A stretch of DNA of 40,922 nucleotides from an uncultured Flavobacteriales bacterium. Its GTDB lineage: Bacteria; Bacteroidota; Bacteroidia; Flavobacteriales_D; CAJJDF01. Location: positions 1 through 40,922 of the forward strand of contig CALLII010000029.1 of the NCBI GenBank assembly GCA_938009745.1. The letters are read 5' to 3'. Below, in pieces: positions 16,220-25,149 of the stretch; position 1 is the stretch's first letter; each line of letters begins with the position of its first letter. The notes under the pieces were generated by a model. It worked only from the letters and a program-made list of their open reading frames with translations. It was not told where the DNA came from and did not search any database. The translations under genes and the position numbers were made by a program.

Positions 16220-18094
16220 ATGAGAAAACTCGCAAATTTATTATTAACCAGCTTATTAATATGTGGTGTTCAACTAACTTTAAGTCAATCTTACCAACAA
16301 AAACTTTGTAGTATTTTTCCAGACACTTCTGGTCCTACCGCTTCTGTAGTTGGGAACTTCCAGTATCAAACTACTTTTAGCAACTCAGGTTCAATGTGGG
16401 AAATTGATTGGAATGAGTCTGAAGTTTTTCATAATTTAATTACTTATTCTAATCCTAATAATCCTTATCAGTCTTTTGAATTAAGGATGGGAAAAGGAGG
16501 ACAAGTATACTCGTTTAAAAGCAATGGATTTGGAGAGGCTCTTCCTCCTCAATGGCGACCTAGCTTCGATTCTTTGGGAGCAAGTATTGCTAATCCAGGA
16601 ACAAGTAGTCCAGTTAAATCGCACCATGGAAACTGGGCTCCTTGGAATGATGAAGTATGGCAATTGGTAGCATCTGACCAAAATGACTCTTTGGGTGGCC
16701 AAATTAAAACACAAAACATACATCAAGGTGGTTCTTACATGAATAACTATACACACAGAGAAAGTGACTTAGTAACTAAGCCTTTTTATTCTCCTGAAGT
16801 ACAATACCATTTCGATAGCGCAACTAATTCCTACTCCTCTATTTATTGGGGACAAAGTGAAAACCCAGCTTATGCCTATGATTCAACTTCTTATTGTGAT
16901 TCCTGTTTTGAAGATCCTTTTAGACCCTCGGTTTTATATTTCCAACGGTATAAAAATTTGAGCGAAGGAGTAATTCAGGTAGATTATATTATTTATAATT
17001 TTCATCCTACGCGAGCTATTGATTATTGGAATGTTCCTTTTACTGGAATTAGAAATTCAAGCCTTCCTTTCGCTTTTATTTCTAATAGTGCAACTAATGA
17101 ACTTACCTATGAAGCTTTAAACACTAAAGCTGGTCACCCATCTGCGAGTGATCCTACAAGTTACCTGCCTCAGTTTAACCAAGGAGCTGCTCGCAGAACA
17201 AGTGGAAACTTACCAACATCAAGCGGTTGGTATGCTTTTTCTACCGATTCTGCTGGAAATGGACCAAGCCTTGCTTTTATTACCGCAAAATCTTCTTCCT
17301 CACCAGTTAACGGTTATGGAGATATTAGGTATGGAACGGCAATGAATAACCCATTAAGGGATGTTTCTATATTTACCCGAAGAGCAATTGGAGGTGCAAG
17401 AGATGCTACAACAGGTTTAAAACCATGGGGAATAGTTGGTGGACAAAGTATTAAGGGAAGATATTTTATTGTGCTAGATTCTAGTATTAATGATATTGTA
17501 CAACAAATCCAGACAAAAAATTTAGTGACTCATGCATCCATTGAAAAAGTAATAATTGGAGAGTCAGCAACTAACAATATTCACTACACTTTTACTCAGA
17601 ATAGTTTTGGGGCTTTTATTCCTTTAGAAATTGATTCCTTGTCAGCAATCATAACTTTAAATAGCAAACCATTTACAGGAAGTTATCCTGCTTTTTTAAT
17701 CACAACTAATACCGAATCAATTATTACCTCTAATCCTTACCATTACTCATTAAAACCTTACGATGGAAATGTTACAAACATTGAACTACTTGGTTTTTCT
17801 TCATTAAAACAAAATGTAATTCTTAATCCTATTTCTATTTCTGAATTGAATAAATCTGAAAGAAGCTTAATCCTTTACCCGAATCCTGCAACTCATTTAG
17901 TAACTTGTATTGGGAGTAATTTTGAACCTAATAACTTCCAGGTTTTCAACCTTATTGGTCAAAATGTTTTACCAAAAATTAAAATTGAAAGTATCTCCTC
18001 AGAAAAAATAACACTTGATATTTCAAATTTAAAAACTGGTATTTACCTCATAAAAACCGAATCTGGAATTGGTAAATTTATTAAAACAGAATAA
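16220..18094 (+). CDS. Secreted protein with T9SS type A sorting domain
   Basis: This 624-residue protein has a Sec signal peptide (MRKLANLLLTSLLICGVQL, cleavage likely near LTLSQ) and a C-terminal ~75-residue domain. That domain has the T9SS type A pattern: LILYPNPATHLVTC, then FQVFNLIGQNVLP, then ISNLKTGIYLIKTE. It should therefore pass the outer membrane by the type IX system. The central 530 residues are rich in Ser, Asn, Tyr and Trp and match no domain I can name. A TACCTTTA -7-like box (16196-16203) and an AACCTA-A-TAGGTT palindrome (16173-16185) lie just upstream. It converges with relA/spoT with only 10 bp between stops. Confidence 0.85.
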   Translation: MRKLANLLLTSLLICGVQLTLSQSYQQKLCSIFPDTSGPTASVVGNFQYQTTFSNSGSMWEIDWNESEVFHNLITYSNPNNPYQSFELRMGKGGQVYSFKSNGFGEALPPQWRPSFDSLGASIANPGTSSPVKSHHGNWAPWNDEVWQLVASDQNDSLGGQIKTQNIHQGGSYMNNYTHRESDLVTKPFYSPEVQYHFDSATNSYSSIYWGQSENPAYAYDSTSYCDSCFEDPFRPSVLYFQRYKNLSEGVIQVDYIIYNFHPTRAIDYWNVPFTGIRNSSLPFAFISNSATNELTYEALNTKAGHPSASDPTSYLPQFNQGAARRTSGNLPTSSGWYAFSTDSAGNGPSLAFITAKSSSSPVNGYGDIRYGTAMNNPLRDVSIFTRRAIGGARDATTGLKPWGIVGGQSIKGRYFIVLDSSINDIVQQIQTKNLVTHASIEKVIIGESATNNIHYTFTQNSFGAFIPLEIDSLSAIITLNSKPFTGSYPAFLITTNTESIITSNPYHYSLKPYDGNVTNIELLGFSSLKQNVILNPISISELNKSERSLILYPNPATHLVTCIGSNFEPNNFQVFNLIGQNVLPKIKIESISSEKITLDISNLKTGIYLIKTESGIGKFIKTE

Positions 18095-18104
18095 TTAGAG
18101 CCAA

Positions 18105-20321
18105 TTAATAAACCCTTTCTACAGTCTTAATTCCTTCTATACCTTCCATCTTTTTCATTAAGTCATCCAAGTGTTTGGTGTCGTGAATATAGGCTTTTAG
18201 TTCTCCTTTAAAAAAGCCATCTTCTGAACCTATATTTAAAGATTTAATATTGATATTAAGACTGCCGGTAACCAAATTAGTAAGAGAATTTAATATTCCC
18301 ATCCCATCAATTCCAGTAAACTCAACTCCAACCAAAAACTCTCTATCAGTTTGGCTCTTCCATTTGGCTTTAAGCACGCGATACCCATAATTAGACATTA
18401 ACTGAACAGAGTTAGGGCAATTAGTTCTGTGGATTTTTATACCATCATTAATTGTCAAAAATCCAAAAACATTGTCTCCAGGAATAGGCGAACAACATTT
18501 TGCTAGTGAGTAATCTACTTGCTTTAAACTTTCATCTCCCAGAATAATAGATTCACCCGTTTTACCACCAAAATTTGTAATGATTTCGCGTACTTCTTTT
18601 ATCTTTTTCTCTTTCTCTGGCGCTCTTGGTTTTTCGAAATTAAGGTTTCCTCCTTTCTCAATAATATCTTTAATTTTTGAAAGGTCAATTTTTCCTTGAG
18701 CAATTTGATAATTTAAATCTAAAGGATTTTTAAAATCATACATCTTAAGTAAATGACTCACATTCTTATCTGTATAATTAATTTTTAGAGCATTAAATTT
18801 CCTTTTTAATGTCGCTTTTCCATCCTCTGCAATTTTCTTTACTTCTTCTTTAAGCGATTGTTTAATGTTGGACCTAGCCTTAGATGTTACCACAAAATCT
18901 AACCAAGCTTCTTTAGGAGTTTGTTTGTTAGATGTAATAATTTCTACCTGGTCTCCGCTACCCAATTGATGACTTAACGGAACTAGCTTATGATTAATCT
19001 TAGCTCCAATACATTTTTTACCAATATCTCCGTGAATGTCAAATGCAAAATCAAGAGCGGTTGCATCTTTGGGTAGTGTTCTTAAATCTCCGTTTGGAGT
19101 AAATACATAAATTTCTTCAGCATATAAATTAAGCTTAAAATCATCAATAAAATCAAGAGTATCAGTCTCTTTGTTCTCTACTAAATCTCTTATTTTATTA
19201 ATCCAAGCATCAAATTTATTCTCAATTTTCTTTTTACTGTCCTTATATTTCCAGTGAGCTGCCATTCCTTTTTCGGCAATCTCATCCATTCGTTCACTCC
19301 TAATTTGAATCTCTACCCATTTCCCAGTTGGGCTCATTACGGTAGTGTGTAACGACTCGTAACCATTACTCCTAGGGTTTGTAATCCAATCTCTTAACCT
19401 ATCGGGATTTGGTCTGTAAAAATCAGTGACAACCGAATACACTCTCCAGCTATCTGTTTTTTCATTTTCCTGTTTACTATCTAGTATTATTCTTACCGCA
19501 AACAAGTCATAAATCTCTTCAAAGGTTACTTTCTTCTTTTTAATTTTGTTGTAAATAGAATAGATAGATTTTGGTCTTCCCTTTATGGAATACTTTAATC
19601 CAGTTTTATCTAATTCCTTTTTAAGAGGAGATATAAACTGACTAATAAATCGCGCTCTTATTTCTTGAGATTTTCTAAGTTTAGTAGCAATTTCTTCAAA
19701 AGCTTCTGGCTCCGTATACTTTAATGATAAATCTTCAAGCTCTGTTTTAACAGCATTCAATCCCAGTCTGTGAGCAAGTGGTGCATATAAAAATAAAGTC
19801 TCAGAAGCTATTTTCCTCTGCTTGTCTGCTCGCATAGAGCCTAAAGTTCTCATGTTATGTAACCTATCGGCAAGCTTAATAAATATAACTCTCACATCAT
19901 CAGGAAGAGTTAAAATCATCTTACGGAAATTCTCTGCCTGATCAGAAGTAGACAAATCAAAAGCTCCAGAAATTTTTGTTAATCCATCAATAATTCGCTT
20001 TTCTCTTCGTCCAAATATTCTTTCAATATCCTCTAGAGTAACATCTGTGTCTTCTACAGTATCGTGTAACAAAGCACAGGCAATTGATGTAGCTCCAAGG
20101 CCAATTTCTTCGGTACAAATTCGTGCAACAGCAATTGGATGAGTAATGTATGGCTCACCCGATTTTCTTCGCATACTCATATGCGCCTCAGCCGAATAAT
20201 TAAATGCTTTTCTGATGTAAGCGGTATCTTCAGGGGTTGTTCTGAACTTTTTTGACGCTCTTAACAAACCTCTGTAGGCTTTCAATATTATTTTTTTATC
20301 GCTTTCTGAGTAATCTTTCAT
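18105..20321 (-). CDS. Bifunctional (p)ppGpp synthetase/hydrolase, RelA/SpoT family
   Basis: This 738-residue protein has all domains of long RSH enzymes. The HD hydrolase domain has CALLHDTVEDTDV (about residues 83-95) and intact metal ligands. The synthetase domain has KGRPKSIYSIYNKI, YDLFAVRII and NGYESLHTTVM. A TGS domain (about 400-460, YVFTPNGDLRTLPKDATALDFAF) and a C-terminal ACT domain follow. It makes and degrades (p)ppGpp in the stringent response. Both active sites look intact, so I call it bifunctional. It is monocistronic and divergent from pyrD across 99 bp. The symbol is left empty because Bacteroidota members are variously called rel, relA or spoT. Confidence 0.95.
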   Translation of the reverse strand: MKDYSESDKKIILKAYRGLLRASKKFRTTPEDTAYIRKAFNYSAEAHMSMRRKSGEPYITHPIAVARICTEEIGLGATSIACALLHDTVEDTDVTLEDIERIFGRREKRIIDGLTKISGAFDLSTSDQAENFRKMILTLPDDVRVIFIKLADRLHNMRTLGSMRADKQRKIASETLFLYAPLAHRLGLNAVKTELEDLSLKYTEPEAFEEIATKLRKSQEIRARFISQFISPLKKELDKTGLKYSIKGRPKSIYSIYNKIKKKKVTFEEIYDLFAVRIILDSKQENEKTDSWRVYSVVTDFYRPNPDRLRDWITNPRSNGYESLHTTVMSPTGKWVEIQIRSERMDEIAEKGMAAHWKYKDSKKKIENKFDAWINKIRDLVENKETDTLDFIDDFKLNLYAEEIYVFTPNGDLRTLPKDATALDFAFDIHGDIGKKCIGAKINHKLVPLSHQLGSGDQVEIITSNKQTPKEAWLDFVVTSKARSNIKQSLKEEVKKIAEDGKATLKRKFNALKINYTDKNVSHLLKMYDFKNPLDLNYQIAQGKIDLSKIKDIIEKGGNLNFEKPRAPEKEKKIKEVREIITNFGGKTGESIILGDESLKQVDYSLAKCCSPIPGDNVFGFLTINDGIKIHRTNCPNSVQLMSNYGYRVLKAKWKSQTDREFLVGVEFTGIDGMGILNSLTNLVTGSLNINIKSLNIGSEDGFFKGELKAYIHDTKHLDDLMKKMEGIEGIKTVERVY

Positions 20322-20384
20322 TCTTACATTTAAATTCTTACTTGAATATAGGAAAGTTATTAAAAAAATTCCTCCAATTCGTGT

Positions 20385-20392
20385 TATATTTG
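20385..20392 (+). promoter_or_regulatory. Putative -7 box for pyrD
   Basis: TATATTTG fits TAnnTTTG, 28 bp before the pyrD ATG; no TTTG is present at the -33 position. Confidence 0.45.
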
Positions 20393-20420
20393 TAAGAAAT
20401 TTAACTCTTGGATTATTCCT

Positions 20421-21461
20421 ATGTACAAACTAATAATAAGACCTATTCTATTCAGTTTTGATCCTGAAAAAATTCATCATTTCATTTTCAATTCTATCAA
20501 AGTTCTTTTCAAAATTCCTGGTTTTAAATCTATAGCCAAAGCCACTCATAATTTTGAAGATAAAAGCTTAGAAAAAGAGTTATTTGGATTAAAATTCAAG
20601 AACCCAGTTGGCTTAGCCGCAGGTTTTGATAAAGATGCTAAGCTATTTAATGAGTTAGCAGCATTTGGTTTTGGATTTATAGAAATAGGAACCCTCACTC
20701 CTCTTCCACAAGAAGGAAATGCTAAAAAAAGAATGTTTAGATTACCTGCTGACAGTGGATTAATTAACAGAATGGGATTTAATAATGGTGGAGTAAAAGA
20801 AGCGGTAGAGAGATTAAAAAAGAATAACTCTGGAGTAATAATTGGAGGAAATATTGGTAAAAACAAACTAACGCCTAATGAAAGTGCTGTGGATGATTAC
20901 GTAATTTGTTTTAATGAATTACACCCTCATGTAGATTATTTTGTAGTTAACGTAAGTTCGCCTAACACTCCTAATTTAAGAGCTTTACAGGACAAAAAGC
21001 CTTTGACAGAGATATTGATGAGACTTAAAAACTTGAATACCGAAAAAGAAATCCAGAGACCTATTTTATTGAAAATTGCTCCAGATTTAACAGATTCGCA
21101 ATTAGATGATATTATTGATATTGTTGCTGATACCAAAATTGAAGGAATAATAGCTTCGAACACAACCATATCTCGTGAGAACTTAAAAACTTCGGATTCG
21201 CGAATTACAGAAATAGGAAATGGAGGATTAAGCGGAAAACCAGTTGCTGCAAGGAGCACGGAAGTTATTCGTTATTTAAGTACAAAAAGTAACAAGGCTT
21301 TTCCTATAATTGGTGTGGGTGGAATAAATACTGCCGAAGATGCTATTGAAAAACTAGAAGCTGGAGCAGATTTAGTGCAAGTTTACACTGGATTTGTGTA
21401 CGAGGGACCTAGTATGATTAAAAAAATCAATAAAGGAATCTTGAATAAAAACAATAACTAA
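20421..21461 (+). CDS. pyrD: Dihydroorotate dehydrogenase, class 2 (quinone)
   Basis: This 346-residue flavoprotein oxidises dihydroorotate to orotate in pyrimidine synthesis, passing electrons to quinone. The N-terminal extension [22 protein letters not shown] is the membrane-associating part specific to class 2. The FMN-binding [10 protein letters not shown], the catalytic-serine segment [12 protein letters not shown] (class 2 uses Ser), and the C-terminal [26 protein letters not shown] phosphate-binding region are all visible. The HMG-CoA lyase gene starts 1 bp after its stop, indicating an operon. Confidence 0.95.
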   Translation: MYKLIIRPILFSFDPEKIHHFIFNSIKVLFKIPGFKSIAKATHNFEDKSLEKELFGLKFKNPVGLAAGFDKDAKLFNELAAFGFGFIEIGTLTPLPQEGNAKKRMFRLPADSGLINRMGFNNGGVKEAVERLKKNNSGVIIGGNIGKNKLTPNESAVDDYVICFNELHPHVDYFVVNVSSPNTPNLRALQDKKPLTEILMRLKNLNTEKEIQRPILLKIAPDLTDSQLDDIIDIVADTKIEGIIASNTTISRENLKTSDSRITEIGNGGLSGKPVAARSTEVIRYLSTKSNKAFPIIGVGGINTAEDAIEKLEAGADLVQVYTGFVYEGPSMIKKINKGILNKNNN

Positions 21462-21462
21462 A

Positions 21463-22338
21463 ATGAATGATAACAAAGCAATTAAATTAATAGAATGCCC
21501 TCGTGATGCTATGCAGGGAATACACGATTTTGTGCCTACTGAATTAAAAACTAAGTACATCAACTCATTACTAAAAGTTGGTTTTGATACTATTGATTTC
21601 GGGAGCTTTGTATCTCCAAAAGCCATTCCTCAATTAAAAGATACCGCAGAGGTTTTAAGTAAGCTAAAACTGGACGAAACAGACTCTAAACTTCTTGCTA
21701 TTGTTGCAAACAAAAGAGGTGCTGATGACGCTATTAATTTTGAAGAAATTAATTATTTAGGATTCCCATTTTCCGTTTCAGAAACATTTCAGCAGAGAAA
21801 TACTAATTCCAGTATTGAAGAATCACTATCGAGAGTGGAAGAAATTCAGAACTTGTGTGTGAAAAACAAAAAAGAACTAGTGGTTTATTTATCTATGGCA
21901 TTTGGTAATCCTTATGGAGATAAATGGAACCAAGACATTGTAGCTAAATGGGCCGAAAGACTTCACAAAGAATTAGACATTAACATCTTGGCACTTTCTG
22001 ATACGATAGGAAGTTCTGACAAAGAATCTATTTCTTCGTTATTTACAACACTTATTCCTGAGTTTACACATGTAGAATTTGGAGCTCATTTGCACACAAC
22101 TCCAGATACTTGGGAGGAGAAAATAGCTGCAAGTGTGGAGAGCGGATGTAACCGATTTGATGGAGCAATAAAAGGCTATGGAGGATGCCCAATGGCAAAG
22201 GATGAATTGACTGGAAACATGCCAACCGAAAAAATGATTTCTTATTTTGAGGAGTATGAATACAAAACTGGTTTAAATCATGGATTATTCCTAGATTCGT
22301 TAAAAATGTCGGGAGAAATATTTAATTCGTATTCTTAA
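21463..22338 (+). CDS. Hydroxymethylglutaryl-CoA lyase family protein
   Basis: This 291-residue DRE-TIM barrel protein has LIECPRDAMQG (about residues 8-18), with the catalytic Arg-Asp, and the metal-ligand segment EFGAHLHTTPDTW. The C-terminal loop GYGGCPMAKDELTGNMPTE has the conserved Cys and Asn. HMG-CoA lyase cleaves HMG-CoA to acetyl-CoA and acetoacetate in leucine degradation. The GGCPYA of classic enzymes is GGCPMA here and the HxH segment is followed by TT rather than DT, so a related lyase is possible. It is co-transcribed with pyrD. Confidence 0.85.
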   Translation: MNDNKAIKLIECPRDAMQGIHDFVPTELKTKYINSLLKVGFDTIDFGSFVSPKAIPQLKDTAEVLSKLKLDETDSKLLAIVANKRGADDAINFEEINYLGFPFSVSETFQQRNTNSSIEESLSRVEEIQNLCVKNKKELVVYLSMAFGNPYGDKWNQDIVAKWAERLHKELDINILALSDTIGSSDKESISSLFTTLIPEFTHVEFGAHLHTTPDTWEEKIAASVESGCNRFDGAIKGYGGCPMAKDELTGNMPTEKMISYFEEYEYKTGLNHGLFLDSLKMSGEIFNSYS

Positions 22339-22370
22339 TTGAATTATTTAAGAAAAAACACTCTTAAAGT

Positions 22371-22401
22371 TTTGATTAAATAGAAAAAAGGGTTTTCTTT
22401 G
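22371..22401 (+). promoter_or_regulatory. Promoter of rpmB
   Basis: TTTG (22371-22374) is followed after 19 bp by TTTCTTTG (22394-22401), one mismatch from TAnnTTTG. The spacing equals that of the tRNA-locus promoter. Confidence 0.65.
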
Positions 22402-22423
22402 CAGTCTCAAAAAAATACAGAAG

Positions 22424-22666
22424 ATGTCAAAAGTTTGTCAATTAACAGGAAAAAAAGTACAGTCAGGAAATAACGTTTCATTCTCTTTAAGAAGAACAAG
22501 AAGAAAGTTTTATCCAAATTTAGTAACTAAGAAATTTCACTTACCAAGTGAAGACAGAACAGTTACACTTAAAGTATGTACTAGAGCTTTGAGAACTATC
22601 GATAAGAAAGGAATCGAAGCAATGATTAAAGAATCAAAAGCAAAAGGATTGTACACAGGAAACTAG
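22424..22666 (+). CDS. rpmB: 50S ribosomal protein L28
   Basis: This 80-residue basic protein starts MSKVCQLTGKKVQSGNNVSFSLRRTRRKFYPNL and continues with KVCTRALRTIDKKG. These are the Bacteroidota L28 signatures. It is part of the large ribosomal subunit. In this phylum rpmB is usually followed by rpmG (L33), a DUF4295 gene and ftsY. Here a terminator follows 28 bp after the stop, and the next genes are accessory. Confidence 0.97.
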   Translation: MSKVCQLTGKKVQSGNNVSFSLRRTRRKFYPNLVTKKFHLPSEDRTVTLKVCTRALRTIDKKGIEAMIKESKAKGLYTGN

Positions 22667-22694
22667 TATAACCCACAACATATTTTTATAAAAA

Positions 22695-22724
22695 AGTCTC
22701 GAAGATTTCTTCGGGACTTTTTTT
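22695..22724 (+). terminator. Intrinsic terminator of rpmB
   Basis: AGTCTCGAAG (22695-22704) pairs with CTTCGGGACT (22709-22718) around ATTT, with one G-T pair, and is followed by T7. Confidence 0.9.
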
Positions 22725-22754
22725 GTGGAATTATTTTCGCTTTAATTTAAAAGG

Positions 22755-22804
22755 TAACGTTTACATCCGTTTGGTGCCCTTATCAGCACCTATCAATGTT
22801 AGCG
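22755..22804. repeat. Nested inverted-repeat element (recombination-site-like shape)
   Basis: An outer pair TAACGTT/AATGTTA encloses an inner hairpin GGTGC-N8-GCACC (22773-22790) within 50 bp. The nested, imperfect layout recalls integron attC sites, but the R-box consensus is not met. It occupies the non-coding stretch between the rpmB terminator and the LRR cassette. Confidence 0.35.
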
Positions 22805-22884
22805 AAAAACTGCATATAGATATTTTTCTATTTTGATTACTAATAAGTTATGTGAATTATTTTGTAACTTGCTTTTATAGACAA

Positions 22885-22894
22885 GTTGTAGCAC
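22885..22894 (+). repeat. Left 10-bp inverted repeat of LRR cassette
   Basis: GTTGTAGCAC lies 16 bp before the LRR gene start and is the exact reverse complement of 23915-23924, which begins 8 bp after the LRR stop codon. Confidence 0.65.
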
Positions 22895-22910
22895 ATTTGA
22901 GAAAAACTGA

Positions 22911-23906
22911 ATGGGAATATTTGACAAAAAAGAAAAATGGGGGAATTTTAGCGGAAATATCAATATTTACGATAATCTAAAACATTCTGATATTCCAAAA
23001 CTAATTGCCGAAGAAAATATACATTCTCTTCAATTCTTACAATTTACTGACCCAAAGAAAAAGACTTGGGAAGTTTTAAACGAATTTTATGAAAAACAGC
23101 CAGAAATTGGTTTAAGATTAGTGTGGTTTGACCAAGTTAATTTTGATTTCTATTCTCAACTTCCTTCATTAAGGAATTTTGACATTTCTTCATTCAATAC
23201 TTCTGATTATACGCCTTTATTGAAAAACAAAGAACTTACTGATTTAGGAATTGGAGAGACAAAATCGACAGCAATTGATTTGAGTTTCATTCGAGAGTTC
23301 ACAAAACTTAAAACACTCTACATTGATGGAATGAAGAAAGGTTTAGATAACGCTTCGGAACTTTCTAAACTTGAACGCTTAACTTTTCGTGGAGTCAAAA
23401 TGAATAATCTTGACTTAATAAATAACCTTGAGAATCTTACTCAATTACGCTTGTTATTTGGGAGTTATAAAAATTTGGATGCAATTGCTAATACAAAAAG
23501 TATAAGAACTTTAGAAATAAGTAGAACAAGACAAATTCCAAACTATGATTTTTTAAAATCGATGGATAATCTTAATTCGCTTTACTTTGAAGGTATGTCA
23601 AAAATGGAAAAATTACCTGATTTAAAAGGTCTGACAAACCTTAAACGTATTCAAATAGATAATAACAGTAGACTAACTGACATAAAAAACATTAATCAAC
23701 TTCCAAAATTGGAGATATTTTTATTGTTTTTTCCAGAAAATTTGAAAGCAGCTTATCGAAAAGAATTATTTAAACAAGCAATTGATTTCTTACTAAATTC
23801 AAAAACAGTTAAATACACAAACTTATTTTTTTGGATAGATGAGGAAACAAAGAAAAAACTTGAAAGTAAAGGAATTAAGAAATGGGATTACGGAATGAAT
23901 ATGTAA
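22911..23906 (+). CDS. Leucine-rich-repeat protein, cassette-borne
   Basis: This 331-residue protein has irregular leucine-rich repeats of about 20-24 residues over roughly residues 80-275, for example LRNFDISSF, LTQLRLLFG, LNSLYFEGM and LKRIQIDN. The N-terminus (MGIFDKKEKWGNFSGNINIYD) has no signal peptide, so the protein is probably cytoplasmic. The function is unknown; LRRs usually bind proteins. The gene fills the space between two 10-bp inverted repeats almost exactly, and it is more AT- and Lys-rich than the neighbouring housekeeping genes. This suggests recent acquisition as a unit. Confidence 0.8.
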   Translation: MGIFDKKEKWGNFSGNINIYDNLKHSDIPKLIAEENIHSLQFLQFTDPKKKTWEVLNEFYEKQPEIGLRLVWFDQVNFDFYSQLPSLRNFDISSFNTSDYTPLLKNKELTDLGIGETKSTAIDLSFIREFTKLKTLYIDGMKKGLDNASELSKLERLTFRGVKMNNLDLINNLENLTQLRLLFGSYKNLDAIANTKSIRTLEISRTRQIPNYDFLKSMDNLNSLYFEGMSKMEKLPDLKGLTNLKRIQIDNNSRLTDIKNINQLPKLEIFLLFFPENLKAAYRKELFKQAIDFLLNSKTVKYTNLFFWIDEETKKKLESKGIKKWDYGMNM

Positions 23907-23914
23907 TAAAAAAC

Positions 23915-23924
23915 GTGCTACAAC
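23915..23924 (-). repeat. Right 10-bp inverted repeat of LRR cassette
   Basis: GTGCTACAAC is the exact reverse complement of 22885-22894. It runs directly into the structured element that starts at 23928. Confidence 0.65.
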
Positions 23925-23927
23925 AAT

Positions 23928-24100
23928 GGCTATAATTAATACGGGTTTTGATACTTAACCCAAAGTTTATAGCATTTCAACAAAGTCCGCCAAATCTTTT
24001 GATTTGGCTTTATAAATGAAAAAATAAAACAAAATAAAAAGTTTTGGCTAAGTGCTTAATTGGAAATTCAGTAATTTTAATTCCCGTACTAACCATAGCC
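23928..24100. repeat. Structured non-coding element with terminal inverted repeats
   Basis: The ends are GGCTATAATTAATACGGG (23928-23945) and CCCGTACTAACCATAGCC (24083-24100), reverse complements at 15 of 18 positions. Inside lies a perfect hairpin GCCAAATC-TTTT-GATTTGGC (23989-24008). The ORF track runs a start codon through it (24044), but this is not coding. From memory such blocks recur between accessory genes in other Bacteroidota, which a search could confirm. It separates the LRR gene from the TonB-C-like gene. Confidence 0.6.
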
Positions 24101-24124
24101 GAGACGTCAAAAACCCAAACTAAA

Positions 24125-24577
24125 ATGAAAAAAATAATCCTAATAACATTAATCTCACTAGTAACTCTAGGAGCAAGCGCTCAACTTGAAGCACGAGTAG
24201 AAATGACCGAAAATATCGAAGGGGTTTGCGATTTACAGAACGTATACGCTTTGTTCCCTATGTTTGGTGATCAAGTTGAGGCTGTTTGTCCAATAACTAA
24301 AGAGGAACTCTTAAAACGAATTAGTGAGTTGCAATTCATAAAAGATAATCCTAAGTTTAAATACAAAGGAAGTATTAACGTTATAATAAACTGCAAAGGC
24401 GAAGTAGTTGATTGTAAGATTGAAAAAGATTCTAAAAACCCAGAGTTTAATAAACAGATATCTGAGCTAATTAGTTCACTTGGAAATTGGGAAGCTGGAA
24501 AATTGAATAAAAAAGAAGTTGACAGTTCTAAATTTTTCTACATAAAAATAAAAAAAGGAAAAGTTACTTTTGATTAA
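24125..24577 (+). CDS. Small secreted protein with TonB C-terminal-like domain
   Basis: I start the gene at ATG 24125 (residue 28 of the listed ORF) because MKKIILITLISLVTLGASAQ is a clean signal peptide; the earlier 27 codons lie in the structured repeat. The mature part of about 130 residues contains YKGSINVIINCKGEVVDCKIEKD, then a helix, then the final FFYIKIKKGKVTF strand. This resembles the TonB C-terminal fold seen in many small Bacteroidota periplasmic proteins, without a TonB transmembrane anchor or proline linker. Two Cys pairs may form disulfides. A link to energy transduction is not supported beyond the fold likeness. The next gene starts 16 bp downstream. Confidence 0.65.
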   Translation: MKKIILITLISLVTLGASAQLEARVEMTENIEGVCDLQNVYALFPMFGDQVEAVCPITKEELLKRISELQFIKDNPKFKYKGSINVIINCKGEVVDCKIEKDSKNPEFNKQISELISSLGNWEAGKLNKKEVDSSKFFYIKIKKGKVTFD

Positions 24578-24593
24578 CTAAAAACCTATTTGA

Positions 24594-25142
24594 ATGTTAG
24601 ATAACGGAAAAGCTAAGATTAATAATACAGCCGGAAATTACACGGTATCTATTCCATCAAAAAAAAGTTGGTTCGCCCTTGTTTTTGGAACTGTATGGAT
24701 GTTTGGTTGGTATATGGGTTTTAGCACGGCAACTAACCTATCGGGTACTAACGATACAGGTATTGATACTTTTATTGCTGTTTGGTTAGTAATGTGGTGT
24801 TTTGGAGGTTTGTTTGTGGTTTCTATGTTGCTTTGGGGATTCTTTGGTAAAGAAACTATTGAGTTTAGGAGCCAAAATGTTTTACTAAGTAAAACCGTAT
24901 TTGGTATTGGAATAAAAAAAACATTAGTGAAACATGAAGTAAAAAACTTTAGATTCGAGAAAATAAACGAAAGTATATTTGGAGGAAGTAAATGGGCAGT
25001 TTGGGGAGTTGGACCCGGAAAAGTAAAATTCGATTATGGGTTTAAAACCTACTCATTTGGATTAGCCCTTGATGATGCCGAAGCAAATTACTTATCAGAT
25101 GAATTGAATAAAAAGTGTTCTAACACTAACTATTCTTCTTAA
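24594..25142 (+). CDS. Two-TM membrane protein of unknown function
   Basis: This 182-residue protein has two hydrophobic segments (about residues 26-45 and 60-85, LVFGTVWMFGWYMGFS and FIAVWLVMWCFGGLFVVSMLLWGFF). A soluble C-terminal domain starting KETIEFRSQNVLLSKTVFGIGIKK follows. The alternating strands are reminiscent of small PH-like domains found in bacterial membrane proteins, but I do not recognise a named family. It probably shares a transcript with the preceding secreted protein. It converges with the large S74 protein gene, with 7 bp between stops and no terminator visible. Confidence 0.6.
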   Translation: MLDNGKAKINNTAGNYTVSIPSKKSWFALVFGTVWMFGWYMGFSTATNLSGTNDTGIDTFIAVWLVMWCFGGLFVVSMLLWGFFGKETIEFRSQNVLLSKTVFGIGIKKTLVKHEVKNFRFEKINESIFGGSKWAVWGVGPGKVKFDYGFKTYSFGLALDDAEANYLSDELNKKCSNTNYSS

Positions 25143-25149
25143 CAAATAG

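Noticed and set aside
24044-24124. N-terminal 27 codons of the listed 177-aa ORF
   Set aside because: They overlap the structured repeat and precede a clean signal peptide starting at 24125.
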